Shown in pieces: positions 44,322 to 53,010 of a stretch of 53,330 bases of DNA (position 1 is its first letter; each line of letters starts with the position of its first letter). The DNA is taken from positions 1-53,330 of the forward strand of contig JAKUTR010000017.1 in NCBI GenBank assembly GCA_022448725.1. The letters are read 5' to 3'. The position numbers and the translations under genes were made by a program. The stretch is from SAR202 cluster bacterium. Lineage in GTDB: Bacteria > Chloroflexota > Dehalococcoidia > Lucifugimonadales > VXLM01. The notes beneath the pieces were generated by a model. It searched no databases. It had not been told where the DNA came from and saw only the letters and a program-made list of their open reading frames with translations.

Positions 44322-45209
44322 ATGACAACCGTCGGATTTGTGGGACTTGGCCTCATCGGCAAACCAATGTGTTTAAACATCGTGAAGAAGGGATTTGACG
44401 TGAGATGCTGGAACCGAACGACATCTAAGATGGAAGATGTTGTTCAAGCAGGCGCTATTGGGTGTGCCACGCCGAAAGAAGCGGCTGAAGGTGCAGATGT
44501 CGTTGTGACTTGCGTGAATGACTCACCTGACGTCAATACAGTCATCCTTGGCTCAGGTGGAGTGATCGAGGGGATACAGCAAGGGGCAACGGTTATAGAC
44601 ATGAGTACCATTTCGCCATCAGTGACACGGGATATAGCTAATAAACTCGCGGAGACTGGTGTTCACATGTTGGATGCCCCAGTGAGTGGTGGCGTAGTCG
44701 GTGCTGAGAACGGAGCTCTTTCAATCATGGTCGGAGGGGACTCGCGCACCCTCCAAAAAGTAAAACCCGTTCTTGAAGCAATGGGCACGCGTATCACGCT
44801 CTGCGGGCCAAGCGGGATGGGACAAGTAACGAAATTAGCGAATAATATTGTGGGACAGGCCACCCTGGCAGCTGTATCCGAAGGTTTGATTTTTGCCTCA
44901 AAGTCGGGAGCAGATCCCAACGCTGTGCTTGCGGCATTAGGTGGAGGAGCAGCCCAATCTTGGATGTTAGACAATCTAGGCCCCAAGATGTACGACCGTG
45001 ACTTCGCTCCAGGGTTCATGGTCGATACAGCACAGAAAGATATGAGACTCATCATGGAAACAGCTGAGGAAACTAACGTGCCTCTTCCCGTGACCGCAGT
45101 TGCGATGCAAATTTTTCGTGCCGCGCAAGAGATGGGGTTTGGACGCGAGGGCACCCAAGCATATGCAAAGGTTTGCGAAATTCTTGCCGGCGTGGAATTA
45201 AATAGATAG
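44322..45209 (+). CDS. 3-hydroxyisobutyrate dehydrogenase family reductase
   Basis: This 295-residue beta-hydroxyacid dehydrogenase has VGFVGLGLIGKPM at the N-terminus for NAD(P) binding, DAPVSGGVVGAENGALSIMVGG for the substrate and the catalytic lysine in GMGQVTKLANNI. Members include 3-hydroxyisobutyrate dehydrogenase, tartronate semialdehyde reductase and related enzymes that cannot be separated by eye. The start is ATG at 44322, with AAGGAG eight bases upstream; a GTG one codon earlier is less well spaced. The thiolase gene follows by 21 bases, favouring a role in branched-chain or acyl-CoA breakdown. Confidence 0.94.
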   Translation: MTTVGFVGLGLIGKPMCLNIVKKGFDVRCWNRTTSKMEDVVQAGAIGCATPKEAAEGADVVVTCVNDSPDVNTVILGSGGVIEGIQQGATVIDMSTISPSVTRDIANKLAETGVHMLDAPVSGGVVGAENGALSIMVGGDSRTLQKVKPVLEAMGTRITLCGPSGMGQVTKLANNIVGQATLAAVSEGLIFASKSGADPNAVLAALGGGAAQSWMLDNLGPKMYDRDFAPGFMVDTAQKDMRLIMETAEETNVPLPVTAVAMQIFRAAQEMGFGREGTQAYAKVCEILAGVELNR

Positions 45210-45230
45210 CGTGATCTCTAGGAGAGTTTG

Positions 45231-46418
45231 ATGCCAGAAGCAGTAATCGTTAGCGGTGCACGCACTCCTCTTGGATCATTTGGAGGATCTTTCAAGGACA
45301 TTACAGCCTCCGACTTAGGGGCTACAGCTATAAAAAGCGCACTGGACCGAGTGGAAATCAACCCAGATGAGGTTGATGAAGTGATCTTCGGAAATGTGCT
45401 GCAGTCAGCAGAAGCCGGATACACAGCGAGAATAGCCGCGCTGAAAGCAGGAATCTCGGAGCAAGTCCCTGCAATCTCTATCAATCGAGCTTGTTCTTCT
45501 GGTTTGGAATCTATAAATATAGCCGCCCAGATGATCAAGACAGGAGAGATTGATATCGCCGTCGCCGGTGGCACTGAGAGCATGAGCCAATCGCCTTTCT
45601 TACTCGATTACCGTGCTCGTTTTGATGGGTATAAGTTAGGCGAAATTCCGATGCGCGACGCCTTACTAGAGGGACTAACTTGTCCCGTAAACCGATACCA
45701 CATGGGACGTGGTGCGGAAAACATTCAGGAACGTTACGAGATCAGCCGGCAGGAGCAAGACGAGTTGGCACTCCAGAGCCACCAGCGCGCCGTCGCCGCT
45801 ATTGCAAGCCACTCATTTGACTCCCAAATAGCCCCTGTGGCAGTTCCTCAACGACGTGGCGACCCTACCGTTGTCAGCGTAGACGAAGGCCCGCGAGGAG
45901 ACAGCAGTATCGAAAAGCTAGGCTCGCTCCGCCCCGTCTTTAAAGAAAATGGAACGGTAACGGCTGGAAACGCATCGAGCATCAACGACGGTGCCGCCGC
46001 AGTAATCATCATGTCGGAAGAAAAAGCCCATTCACTGGGAATTAAACCACGTTTACGATGGCATACCCGCGGAGCGGCAGGAGTCGACCCCGCCTTCTTT
46101 GGCATAGGCCCAGTACCTGCAGTGGAAAAAGCCCTTGCAAAGGCCGGCATGGATATTGGCGACATCGATCAGACCGAGCTTAACGAAGCATTTGCAGTGC
46201 AAGCTCTTTACTGTATTCGAGAACTCGGTATGGACAGAGACAAGACCAACGTTAACGGTAGTGGTATCAGTCTTGGTCACCCCCTAGGCGCAACTGGTGC
46301 CATCATGACAGTCAAACTAGCTGAAGAAATGGATCGTCAAGACCAAGAAGTAGGACTCGTAACCATGTGTGTTGGCGGGGGCATGGGGATCGCAACCATC
46401 TTCCAACGAATCAACTAG
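45231..46418 (+). CDS. Acetyl-CoA acyltransferase (thiolase)
   Basis: This 395-residue thiolase performs the thiolytic cleavage or condensation of acyl-CoA. The nucleophile is Cys88 in NRACSSGLESI. The later motifs are NEAFAVQAL, GHPLGATGA with the active His, and CVGGGMGI with the second Cys. The ATG at 45231 has AGGAGA five bases before it; the in-frame TTG one codon earlier is not needed. It shares a transcript with the dehydrogenase. Degradative or biosynthetic direction cannot be told from sequence. Confidence 0.96.
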   Translation: MPEAVIVSGARTPLGSFGGSFKDITASDLGATAIKSALDRVEINPDEVDEVIFGNVLQSAEAGYTARIAALKAGISEQVPAISINRACSSGLESINIAAQMIKTGEIDIAVAGGTESMSQSPFLLDYRARFDGYKLGEIPMRDALLEGLTCPVNRYHMGRGAENIQERYEISRQEQDELALQSHQRAVAAIASHSFDSQIAPVAVPQRRGDPTVVSVDEGPRGDSSIEKLGSLRPVFKENGTVTAGNASSINDGAAAVIIMSEEKAHSLGIKPRLRWHTRGAAGVDPAFFGIGPVPAVEKALAKAGMDIGDIDQTELNEAFAVQALYCIRELGMDRDKTNVNGSGISLGHPLGATGAIMTVKLAEEMDRQDQEVGLVTMCVGGGMGIATIFQRIN

Positions 46419-46468
46419 AAACAACAATCTGAGTCAGTCCCACTGCATCAGCAGGTTCGTTGCAGCAG

Positions 46469-47635
46469 TCACATCAGGTCCAGGTTTTTTAGACCTGAAC
46501 CAGTGTTGATAAGGAGAATTTTATCATCTCGCGAAAGGGTCCCTTGCTCAATTAACGTTCTGGCTGCTGCTACTACAGCACCTCCCTCTGGACCTACCAC
46601 GACTCCTTCCAACTGCGCGGTTAGCCTCATGTGATGAAGCATGTCCTCATCCTTGATCGCAATTGCTCCTCCTCCACTATCACGCAGCACCTTCAGTATC
46701 ATGTAATCAGCAATAGCTGAGGGAACTCGCATACCATGAGCGATCGTGTGAGCATTTTCCCAAGGCTCTGCGTGGTCGTCTCCTCGCTCAAAAGCGCGCA
46801 CTATCGGCTGACAATCTTCAGCCTGTACCGAGAAGAATCGTGGCCGCTTTCCATCAGACCAGCCTAAACTTTCTAGCTCCTCAACTGCTTTCCAAATTCC
46901 AACGACCCCTGTACCACCACCCGTGGGGTATATGATTGCGTCTGGAAATGTCCAGTTCAACTGTTCGGCAATTTCATACCCCATGGTTTTCTTTCCTTCT
47001 GCCCGGTACGGTTCCTGCAGTGTAGACAGGTCGAACATGTCCTGTTCCTCAGCTACCTGCCGAGACTGTTGACCGGCCTCGCCAATGAGACCGTCAACTA
47101 ACACAAGTTCGCCGCCGGCATGGACAACCTCTTTTTTATTAGCCTCTGAAGCATCTTGGGGCATGAAAACGTGTGAACTCATACCTGCTCTTGCAGCATA
47201 TGACGCTAGCGCACCACCTGCATTCCCTGCTGTAGGGATAGTGACGCCTGTCACTCCCAACTCCTTGGCTTTCGAGACTGCGGCTGATAGGCCACGGGAT
47301 TTGAAGGTACCTGTCGGGTTCTGTCCTTCATCTTTAATCAAAAGATCCGAAGAACCTATTTCTCGTCCGAGTCTTGGTGCCGCCAAAATAGGCGTCAATC
47401 CTTCACCTAGAGTGACAATGTTGGACTCATCCTTGACTGGGAGGATCTCAAAATATCGCCACATATCAGCAGGACGACCAGCAAGTACAGATCTTGGGAC
47501 CTCGACCCTTGCAGTATCTAGGTCGTATCGCGCGTACAGCACCTTTCCACATTCTTGGCACAGCCGCATACGTTCATCGACGGAATATGTCTTCCCGCAC
47601 CAAGTACACTCTAAGTGAGATATATAACTTTTCAT
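46469..47635 (-). CDS. Threonine synthase-like PLP enzyme with zinc ribbon
   Basis: This 388-residue fold type II PLP enzyme resembles threonine synthase, which converts O-phosphohomoserine to threonine. An N-terminal zinc ribbon has Cys10, Cys13, Cys26 and Cys29. The PLP lysine is in NPTGTFKSRGL, followed by TIPTAGNAGGALASYAARAG and the phosphate loop PTGGGTGVVG. Extra zinc-ribbon versions are common and can also be cysteate synthase or related lyases, so the exact reaction is left open. It is convergent with the thiolase and divergent from the aminotransferase. Confidence 0.9.
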   Translation of the reverse strand: MKSYISHLECTWCGKTYSVDERMRLCQECGKVLYARYDLDTARVEVPRSVLAGRPADMWRYFEILPVKDESNIVTLGEGLTPILAAPRLGREIGSSDLLIKDEGQNPTGTFKSRGLSAAVSKAKELGVTGVTIPTAGNAGGALASYAARAGMSSHVFMPQDASEANKKEVVHAGGELVLVDGLIGEAGQQSRQVAEEQDMFDLSTLQEPYRAEGKKTMGYEIAEQLNWTFPDAIIYPTGGGTGVVGIWKAVEELESLGWSDGKRPRFFSVQAEDCQPIVRAFERGDDHAEPWENAHTIAHGMRVPSAIADYMILKVLRDSGGGAIAIKDEDMLHHMRLTAQLEGVVVGPEGGAVVAAARTLIEQGTLSRDDKILLINTGSGLKNLDLM

Positions 47636-47675
47636 AAATTAGATTGGGGCCACGAACGGGGTGGTACTCGGCTCC

Positions 47676-47704
47676 TTCCCATACATATAGGCGGGAGCTA
47701 TAAT
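47676..47704 (+). promoter_or_regulatory. Promoter of the class III aminotransferase gene
   Basis: TATAAT at 47699-47704 is preceded, with a 17-base spacer, by TTCCCA at 47676-47681 (four of six -35 bases). The start would lie about 31 bases ahead of the ATG. Confidence 0.5.
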
Positions 47705-47741
47705 AATCCCATCTTTGCAAACAGTCTACTTAAGGAGTCCG

Positions 47742-49058
47742 ATGGTCTCGATAGAGCAACAGTACATAGACACCCACCCAAAGTCACTAGAGCGTTACCA
47801 GGTGGCTAAGGATCTTTTCCCAAACGGCGTAACCCACGACGCACGTAATTTGACCCCATTCCCGTTCTATGTAACCCACTCAGAGGGAGCACATAAGTTT
47901 GATGTTGACGGTAACAAAATCATTGATTACCGCACAGGGCATGGTTCGCTCCTACTTGGGCATAATCACCCTGAAGTAGTTAAGGCGGTACAGGATCAAA
48001 TGGCGATTGGCACGCACTGGAGTGCATCAACTGATATTGAAATCGAGTGGGGCAAACTTGTAACCGAACTCGTACCCTGTGCAGAAAAGGTTCGCTTCAA
48101 TAGTTCTGGTACTGAAGCAGACATGATGGCGATGCGGTTAGCCCGCGCCTACACCGGCAAATCAAAAATAATCCGCTTCAGAAACCACTTCCATGGTTGG
48201 AGCGACTACGCGGTTCCAGGTTGGGCTGCACCCAGCGGTGTACCAGACCCAGTCCTTGACACGATGATCGTATTGGAGCCCAACAACATATCGTTAGTCG
48301 AAGAGGCTATTCAAAAAAATGATGTCGCAGCTGTAATCCTCGAGCCGACTGGGGCGCACATGGGTCAAGAACCTATCAAACCTGCTTTTCTTGATGAACT
48401 GCGTGATGTGACGCAGCGAAACGGTGTCGTATTTATTATGGACGAGGTTGTTACCGGCTTTCGCACATCGCGCACCGGCGCTTCAGGCTACTACGGCATA
48501 GTTCCTGACCTATCTACCCATGCCAAAATATTAGGAGGTGGCCTCCCAGGTGCATGTGTTGCAGGCAAAGCAGATATCCTCGACATGATTCAGTTTAGAG
48601 ATGATCCTGACTTCAACTCGAACGGCAGGGTATCCCATAATGGGACTTTTAACGCCAACCCTCTCTCCGCAGCCGCGGGAGTGACCGCCTTAAGAATAGT
48701 CCGCGACGAGTCGGTCAACGACGTCGCCACAGAGCGTGCTAGTCAATTAAAGGCTGGCCTCAATGAAATTCTTACCCGGAAAGAAATACCTGGTATCGCG
48801 ACTGGAGTAGCCTCTATCGTATTTTTACGTATAGGTCTCGATGTCGACAACGAAGATGCCATCTACGACGTCCCGATTGATGATATAGAACCCCGCTCGG
48901 ACCTGAAAAAACTGGGCGGTCTCGCTATGTACAATCATGGAGTGGATGGTTTCGATCGGTTCCTTCTGAGTGCCGCGCACACAGAGGATGACATCGCCGC
49001 AACGGTCGAAGCAGTTGGAGCTACCATTGATGACTTCCGGAGCGGCGGCCTATTGTAA
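47742..49058 (+). CDS. Class III aminotransferase, glutamate-1-semialdehyde aminomutase-like
   Basis: This 438-residue PLP enzyme is related to glutamate-1-semialdehyde 2,1-aminomutase (HemL) and to omega-aminotransferases. The ATG at 47742 has AAGGAG six bases before it; an in-frame ATG 27 bases upstream adds residues unlike the family. Motifs are LFPNGVTHDAR, GHGSLLLGHNHPEV, NSSGTEADMMAMRLARAYTG, IMDEVVTGFR and the PLP lysine in HAKILGGGLPGA. HFHGWSD replaces the YHG-H seen in true HemL, so a role in heme synthesis is doubtful. The amine substrate is unknown. Confidence 0.91.
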   Translation: MVSIEQQYIDTHPKSLERYQVAKDLFPNGVTHDARNLTPFPFYVTHSEGAHKFDVDGNKIIDYRTGHGSLLLGHNHPEVVKAVQDQMAIGTHWSASTDIEIEWGKLVTELVPCAEKVRFNSSGTEADMMAMRLARAYTGKSKIIRFRNHFHGWSDYAVPGWAAPSGVPDPVLDTMIVLEPNNISLVEEAIQKNDVAAVILEPTGAHMGQEPIKPAFLDELRDVTQRNGVVFIMDEVVTGFRTSRTGASGYYGIVPDLSTHAKILGGGLPGACVAGKADILDMIQFRDDPDFNSNGRVSHNGTFNANPLSAAAGVTALRIVRDESVNDVATERASQLKAGLNEILTRKEIPGIATGVASIVFLRIGLDVDNEDAIYDVPIDDIEPRSDLKKLGGLAMYNHGVDGFDRFLLSAAHTEDDIAATVEAVGATIDDFRSGGLL

Positions 49059-49095
49059 GCCAGTAAAAGTAACGAAGTATTGCTTCGCTCGAAGG

Positions 49096-50040
49096 TTAGG
49101 CACTAGTTTCGAAAAGAGCGTCCGTAAACTCTCTCGGGGCGAATGCAGCAATATCGTCAGGTTGCTCTCCTGTACCAATGTATAAAACCGGGAGTTTTAA
49201 TTCGTGGCCTATAGCAACTGCAATCCCGCCCTTAGCAGTGCCATCCAATTTCGACAAGAATACACCGTCACACTCAACGGCATCTGCAAATGCTCGGGCT
49301 TGGTAAAGGCCATTCTGTCCTGTCGTTGCATCGATAGTGAGCATGATTCGTAAGTCTTGCTCCTGATTTTCACGAAGAAGGACCCGTTGGATTTTCTTTA
49401 ATTCCTCCATCAAATTCGTTTTCGTGTGAAGCCGACCTGCCGTATCAATGATCACAACATCCGCTCCGCGACTTTGTGCAGCCTTAAAAGAATCAAATGC
49501 AACAGCCCCTGGGTCGGCTCCTCTTTGGTGTGTAACTACGTCTACACCCAATCGCTGACCCCATTGCTGAAGTTGCTCTATCGCCGCAGCTCGATAAGTG
49601 TCCCCAGCACCCAATACAACCTTTTTACCCAAGGTTTGATAAAGGTGGGTAAGTTTAGCGATACTTGTAGTCTTGCCTGCACCGTTTACACCGACAAACA
49701 GCCAAACAAGTGGCCGAATAGAAGACGTCTTATCAACACCTTTGCCAGCAATACTAAGAATTGAGACCATCTGGTTCTTCAGAACTGCTACAGCCTCTGC
49801 TGCACCCAAATCACCCTGGCCTTTGACAGTATCTCGGACCACTTCAATGAGGTCGAACGTAGCCTCGACACCAACATCCGCGGATATCAGCATCTCCTCA
49901 ACTTGCTCCCACAAAAGATCATCGAGTTCAGCGTTGCGAAAGAGGGCCGCTACTCGGGAAAACCATTGCGTACGTGATTTCTGGGTAGCCTGCCTCGTCT
50001 TTTCACTATCTCTACCATCTAGGGAAAGGGAGTCAGCCAT
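49096..50040 (-). CDS. ftsY: Signal recognition particle receptor FtsY
   Basis: FtsY is the GTPase that docks the signal recognition particle at the membrane for co-translational insertion. The 314-residue protein has the N-domain four-helix bundle (about residues 20-105) and the G domain with VNGAGKTTSIAKL, GAGDTYRAAAIEQL, IIDTAGRLHTKTNLMEEL and LSKLDGTAKGG. It lacks the long acidic A domain found in E. coli, which is normal outside the gamma-proteobacteria. It is the last of a three-gene group with the zinc-ribbon and monooxygenase genes. Confidence 0.97.
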   Translation of the reverse strand: MADSLSLDGRDSEKTRQATQKSRTQWFSRVAALFRNAELDDLLWEQVEEMLISADVGVEATFDLIEVVRDTVKGQGDLGAAEAVAVLKNQMVSILSIAGKGVDKTSSIRPLVWLFVGVNGAGKTTSIAKLTHLYQTLGKKVVLGAGDTYRAAAIEQLQQWGQRLGVDVVTHQRGADPGAVAFDSFKAAQSRGADVVIIDTAGRLHTKTNLMEELKKIQRVLLRENQEQDLRIMLTIDATTGQNGLYQARAFADAVECDGVFLSKLDGTAKGGIAVAIGHELKLPVLYIGTGEQPDDIAAFAPREFTDALFETSA

Positions 50041-50158
50041 TGTTAGTTATGGTTATAACGAGATACTGCCATGCAAAACCAAGGAGGCGATTCGGCATGC
50101 TGGTGCTTCTCTTGTAACCTTGAGCCCAGGGGGCAATCGACGCGCCACATCCGGAGAG

Positions 50159-50389
50159 CTATCTTTGACGCGGTGAGTAGCCTGCACCACTCGCTATTGG
50201 TTCATTCAGATAGATATCTCCGTTCCGGATCTTCAAATTGAACCCACAATCAGGGTTACTGCAAGCCCACGCTTTGTAGAGGATGGACTCACCCTGACCG
50301 CCAAAATCCGAGCGAGGAAGTAGCGATCCAGATCCACACGACACACACTCCGGCCAACCATGCTCAGTATTCCCCACTTCTACCTCCAT
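50159..50389 (-). CDS. Small zinc-ribbon protein, function unknown
   Basis: This 76-residue protein has Cys15-x2-Cys18 and Cys43-x4-Cys48 spaced as a zinc ribbon, with segments HGWPECVSCG, YKAWACSNPDCGFN and a beta-type tail KIRNGDIYLNEP. GGGGG lies about six bases before the ATG. It sits between the luciferase-like gene (70 bases away) and ftsY (118 bases) on one strand. Similar ribbons occur in RNA- or DNA-associated proteins, but no function can be assigned. The cysteine pattern and ribosome site argue that it is real. Confidence 0.75.
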   Translation of the reverse strand: MEVEVGNTEHGWPECVSCGSGSLLPRSDFGGQGESILYKAWACSNPDCGFNLKIRNGDIYLNEPIASGAGYSPRQR

Positions 50390-50459
50390 ATCACGCCCCC
50401 ACCAAGATGTGGTGCGGGAGTATACACGCTACATTTTGAACACACAAGTACATCGGCTC

Positions 50460-51563
50460 TTAAGTTACGGGTCTCCCGGAAGCCTTGTTCAATGCTGGCA
50501 TTAACTCCGTGGCAAAGAGTTCAGTACTGCGCACCCATGTGTCCTTATCATCCCAGTCATATGACATCATGACCAGGGTCCCAAACTCACCGATCTCTTC
50601 CTTAAGTTCCAAGAGCCGGTCGAGAACTGTATCGACGTCACCTGCGATAATTTGCTCATCCATCCAATAGCTGAGATTGATATCAGAATCTGAAATCTGG
50701 GGGTCACGCTTAAACATCTCTCTCCCAGCGCCAGCACGGTCTAGAAGGCTTCCAATATACTCAAATCCAGCTGCAAGGCTATTGTTCCTAACTATACGCT
50801 CCGCCTCGAGAGTAGTATCGGCAAGGAAAATAGCTCGAGTCACCTTAAAATCCTGCCGGTCGGGGGCGTTCCCTACTGCCAGTGCTGCTTCCTCATATGT
50901 ATCCCATATGTTGGCCACAACATTGCCAGTTATCACGCAATGAGTGAATGGTGAAAATCCTCTTCGGCCAGCTATCTTCGCGGTGTTGGAATTCATTGAA
51001 CTAACCGGCATTGAAATTGGAGGGAATGGCTTCTGGTATGGCTTATGGGTTATCCCCAGGCCAATTTCCATATCAATGTTTTCCTTCAAGCTAATGTTCC
51101 AATACTTCCCATTAATCTCAAACGGAGGCTCTAGTGACCATAATTCAAGGACCATGTCCATGGCTTCAGCAGCCATAGCTGCACCTTCCTTTGGATCAAT
51201 ACCCAGCAATTCCATATCAGTAGACACTGTACCTGCGCCAAAACAAAGATTTAGCCGCCCTTTACACAAGTGGTCGAGAAAAGCGAGCCTACTAGCTGTG
51301 ACCGCTGGATGATGTTGCTGTAGACAAACCGGTGCCGGTCCCATGCGAATCTGGGTCGTCTCACGCATCGCCGCCGATATGAATATCTCTGGCATCGTGA
51401 TGTTCTCGTAGCCCATTGTGTGGTGTTCCCCGACCCAAAATTCGTCAATGCCTAACTGATCCGCAAGAATGGCCAGTTCCATATCTTCGTCGTAGCATTG
51501 CGTGAGGGGTTTCGCAGGATCGTGGAAGGGCATAATAAATATGCCGGACTTGATACGTTCCAT
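50460..51563 (-). CDS. LLM class flavin-dependent monooxygenase
   Basis: This 367-residue TIM-barrel enzyme of the bacterial luciferase-like family uses FMNH2 or F420 and oxygen on small organic molecules. Visible are SGIFIMPFHDPAKPLTQCY at the start, FWVGEHHTMGYENITMPEIF with the flavin-loop histidines, RLNLCFGAGTVSTDMELLGI and HCVITGNVVANIW. Members of the SAR202 clade are known for large sets of these enzymes, used on recalcitrant carbon. The AGGAC ribosome site lies seven bases before the ATG. The substrate and the reductase partner are unknown. Confidence 0.93.
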   Translation of the reverse strand: MERIKSGIFIMPFHDPAKPLTQCYDEDMELAILADQLGIDEFWVGEHHTMGYENITMPEIFISAAMRETTQIRMGPAPVCLQQHHPAVTASRLAFLDHLCKGRLNLCFGAGTVSTDMELLGIDPKEGAAMAAEAMDMVLELWSLEPPFEINGKYWNISLKENIDMEIGLGITHKPYQKPFPPISMPVSSMNSNTAKIAGRRGFSPFTHCVITGNVVANIWDTYEEAALAVGNAPDRQDFKVTRAIFLADTTLEAERIVRNNSLAAGFEYIGSLLDRAGAGREMFKRDPQISDSDINLSYWMDEQIIAGDVDTVLDRLLELKEEIGEFGTLVMMSYDWDDKDTWVRSTELFATELMPALNKASGRPVT

Positions 51564-51636
51564 TTAGATGTCCTAACTTGATTCAGTCGAGTTTACTACA
51601 CGCAAGCGCTGTGGCCTGGGACATAAAGTAATGCAT

Positions 51637-51712
51637 TGGTGGAGATAGGGGGACTCGAACCCCCAACCTCGGCATTGCGAACGCCGCGCTCTCCCAGTTG
51701 AGCTATATCCCC
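51637..51712 (-). tRNA. tRNA-Ala (anticodon CGC)
   Basis: The 76-base gene folds as a full cloverleaf on the minus strand. The acceptor GGGGATA pairs with TATCTCC through the G3-U70 wobble that marks alanine. The anticodon loop TTCGCAA gives anticodon CGC, reading GCG. The T-arm reads GGGGGTTCGAGTCCCCC. The discriminator is A and CCA is encoded at 51637-51639. Confidence 0.97.
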
Positions 51713-51782
51713 ACTTACTGCTGTTAATTATATAGGAGGGCAGATCAACCGGTCTACCAGAATTCAGTCTTAAACAAAGCTG

Positions 51783-51811
51783 TTGAGTAATCTAACTGCG
51801 TAGCCTATCCT
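51783..51811 (+). promoter_or_regulatory. Likely gapA promoter
   Basis: TTGAGT (51783-51788) and TATCCT (51806-51811) are exactly 17 bases apart and each match four of six consensus bases. The start would be near 51818, about 34 bases before the ATG. Confidence 0.5.
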
Positions 51812-51823
51812 AGACGTTGTCTA
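51811..51823. promoter_or_regulatory. Inverted repeat at the gapA transcription start
   Basis: TAGAC and GTCTA form a perfect inverted repeat around GTT and lie exactly on the predicted start site. This position suits a repressor site, but no regulator is known. Confidence 0.4.
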
Positions 51824-51851
51824 AAGATTTTTTGTAGGAGGACACTACGGT

Positions 51852-52862
51852 ATGGCAACACGTGTCGGCATCAATGGATTTGGTCGCATCGGCAGACAGG
51901 TGACTCGCGCCATAATGGAACGTCACCCGAACGATCTCCAGTTGGTTGCAATCAATGATCTGACTGATACGACTACGAACGCCCATCTCTTCAAATACGA
52001 CTCCACTTACGGGAAATACCCAGGCGATGTAGAGGCGAAAGAAGAAAGCATCGTAATTGACAACAATGAAATTCAGGTGCTTGCGGAACGCAACCCTGCG
52101 GACCTTCCCTGGGGTGACCTTGGTGTCGAGATTGTCTTGGAATCCACTGGGTTCTTCACTGACCGTAGAGCAGGAGGACACATTGAGGGTGGAGCAAAAA
52201 AGGTAATCATCTCTGCCCCGGCCACTGATGAAGACGCGACTATTGTTCTGGGAGTTAATGAGAGTACATACGATCCAGCCAAGGATCATATCGTCTCTAA
52301 CGCATCTTGCACGACCAACTGTATCGCAACCATGACGAAAGTGATCCATGATTCCTTTGGTGTCCAGCACGGTCTAATGACGACGGTACATTCATACACC
52401 GGTGACCAGCCAGTCCTCGACAAGGTTCACTCGGATCTGCGTCGAGCGCGAAGTGCGGCCACCAACATTATTCCAACGACTACAGGAGCAGCAAAAGCTG
52501 TAGGCCTAGTCCTACCTGATCTAAACGGTAAAATTCACGGATTATCTTTTAGGGTCCCTACCCCAACCGGCTCAGTAACGGACTTCGTAGCAAACCTTGC
52601 ACAGGATGTAACTGTAGAGGAAATCAACGACGCATACAGAACCGCAGCAAGTGGCTCTATGAAAGGGATCCTCGAGTACAGTGAGGAACCGCTGGTAAGT
52701 TCTGACATACGGCTTAATCCCCACAGTAGTATCATAGACGGGCTTTCCACCATGTCGATGGCTGGCAATATGGTGAAGGTGGTCGGATGGTACGACAATG
52801 AATGGGGTTACAGTTGCCGTGCATCAGACCTAGCTGCATTCATCGCAGACAAGGGAATTTAG
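51852..52862 (+). CDS. gapA: Glyceraldehyde-3-phosphate dehydrogenase
   Basis: This 336-residue type I glyceraldehyde-3-phosphate dehydrogenase catalyses the NAD-linked oxidation step of glycolysis. The N-terminus [16 protein letters not shown] binds NAD. The catalytic nucleophile is Cys153 in [13 protein letters not shown], and the last part contains [16 protein letters not shown]. Asp33-like acidic residue follows VAINDLTD, favouring NAD over NADP. An AGGAGGA ribosome site lies nine bases before the ATG. No pgk or tpi gene follows in the window, so gapA may be monocistronic. Confidence 0.98.
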   Translation: MATRVGINGFGRIGRQVTRAIMERHPNDLQLVAINDLTDTTTNAHLFKYDSTYGKYPGDVEAKEESIVIDNNEIQVLAERNPADLPWGDLGVEIVLESTGFFTDRRAGGHIEGGAKKVIISAPATDEDATIVLGVNESTYDPAKDHIVSNASCTTNCIATMTKVIHDSFGVQHGLMTTVHSYTGDQPVLDKVHSDLRRARSAATNIIPTTTGAAKAVGLVLPDLNGKIHGLSFRVPTPTGSVTDFVANLAQDVTVEEINDAYRTAASGSMKGILEYSEEPLVSSDIRLNPHSSIIDGLSTMSMAGNMVKVVGWYDNEWGYSCRASDLAAFIADKGI

Positions 52863-53010
52863 ACCACCCGATTTCCCGACTCGCTGGTTCACCACAAGAA
52901 AAACCTCGCCGAATCGGATAGCCCTCAGAAGTTTGTGCATAGGAAAATCCTTAACAAGGCTGGCAAGAAGTTCTGCTTGCTACTAACTGTTTACCAGGAG
53001 GAACGTTATC

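Noticed and set aside
46471-46497. Short hairpin TCAGGTC/GACCTGA near the end of the threonine synthase-like gene
   Set aside because: It lies within coding sequence with a seven-bp stem and no T-run after it, so it is not a convincing terminator.
51810-52370. 186-residue minus-strand frame over gapA
   Set aside because: Antisense to gapA, whose catalytic motifs and ribosome site are unambiguous.
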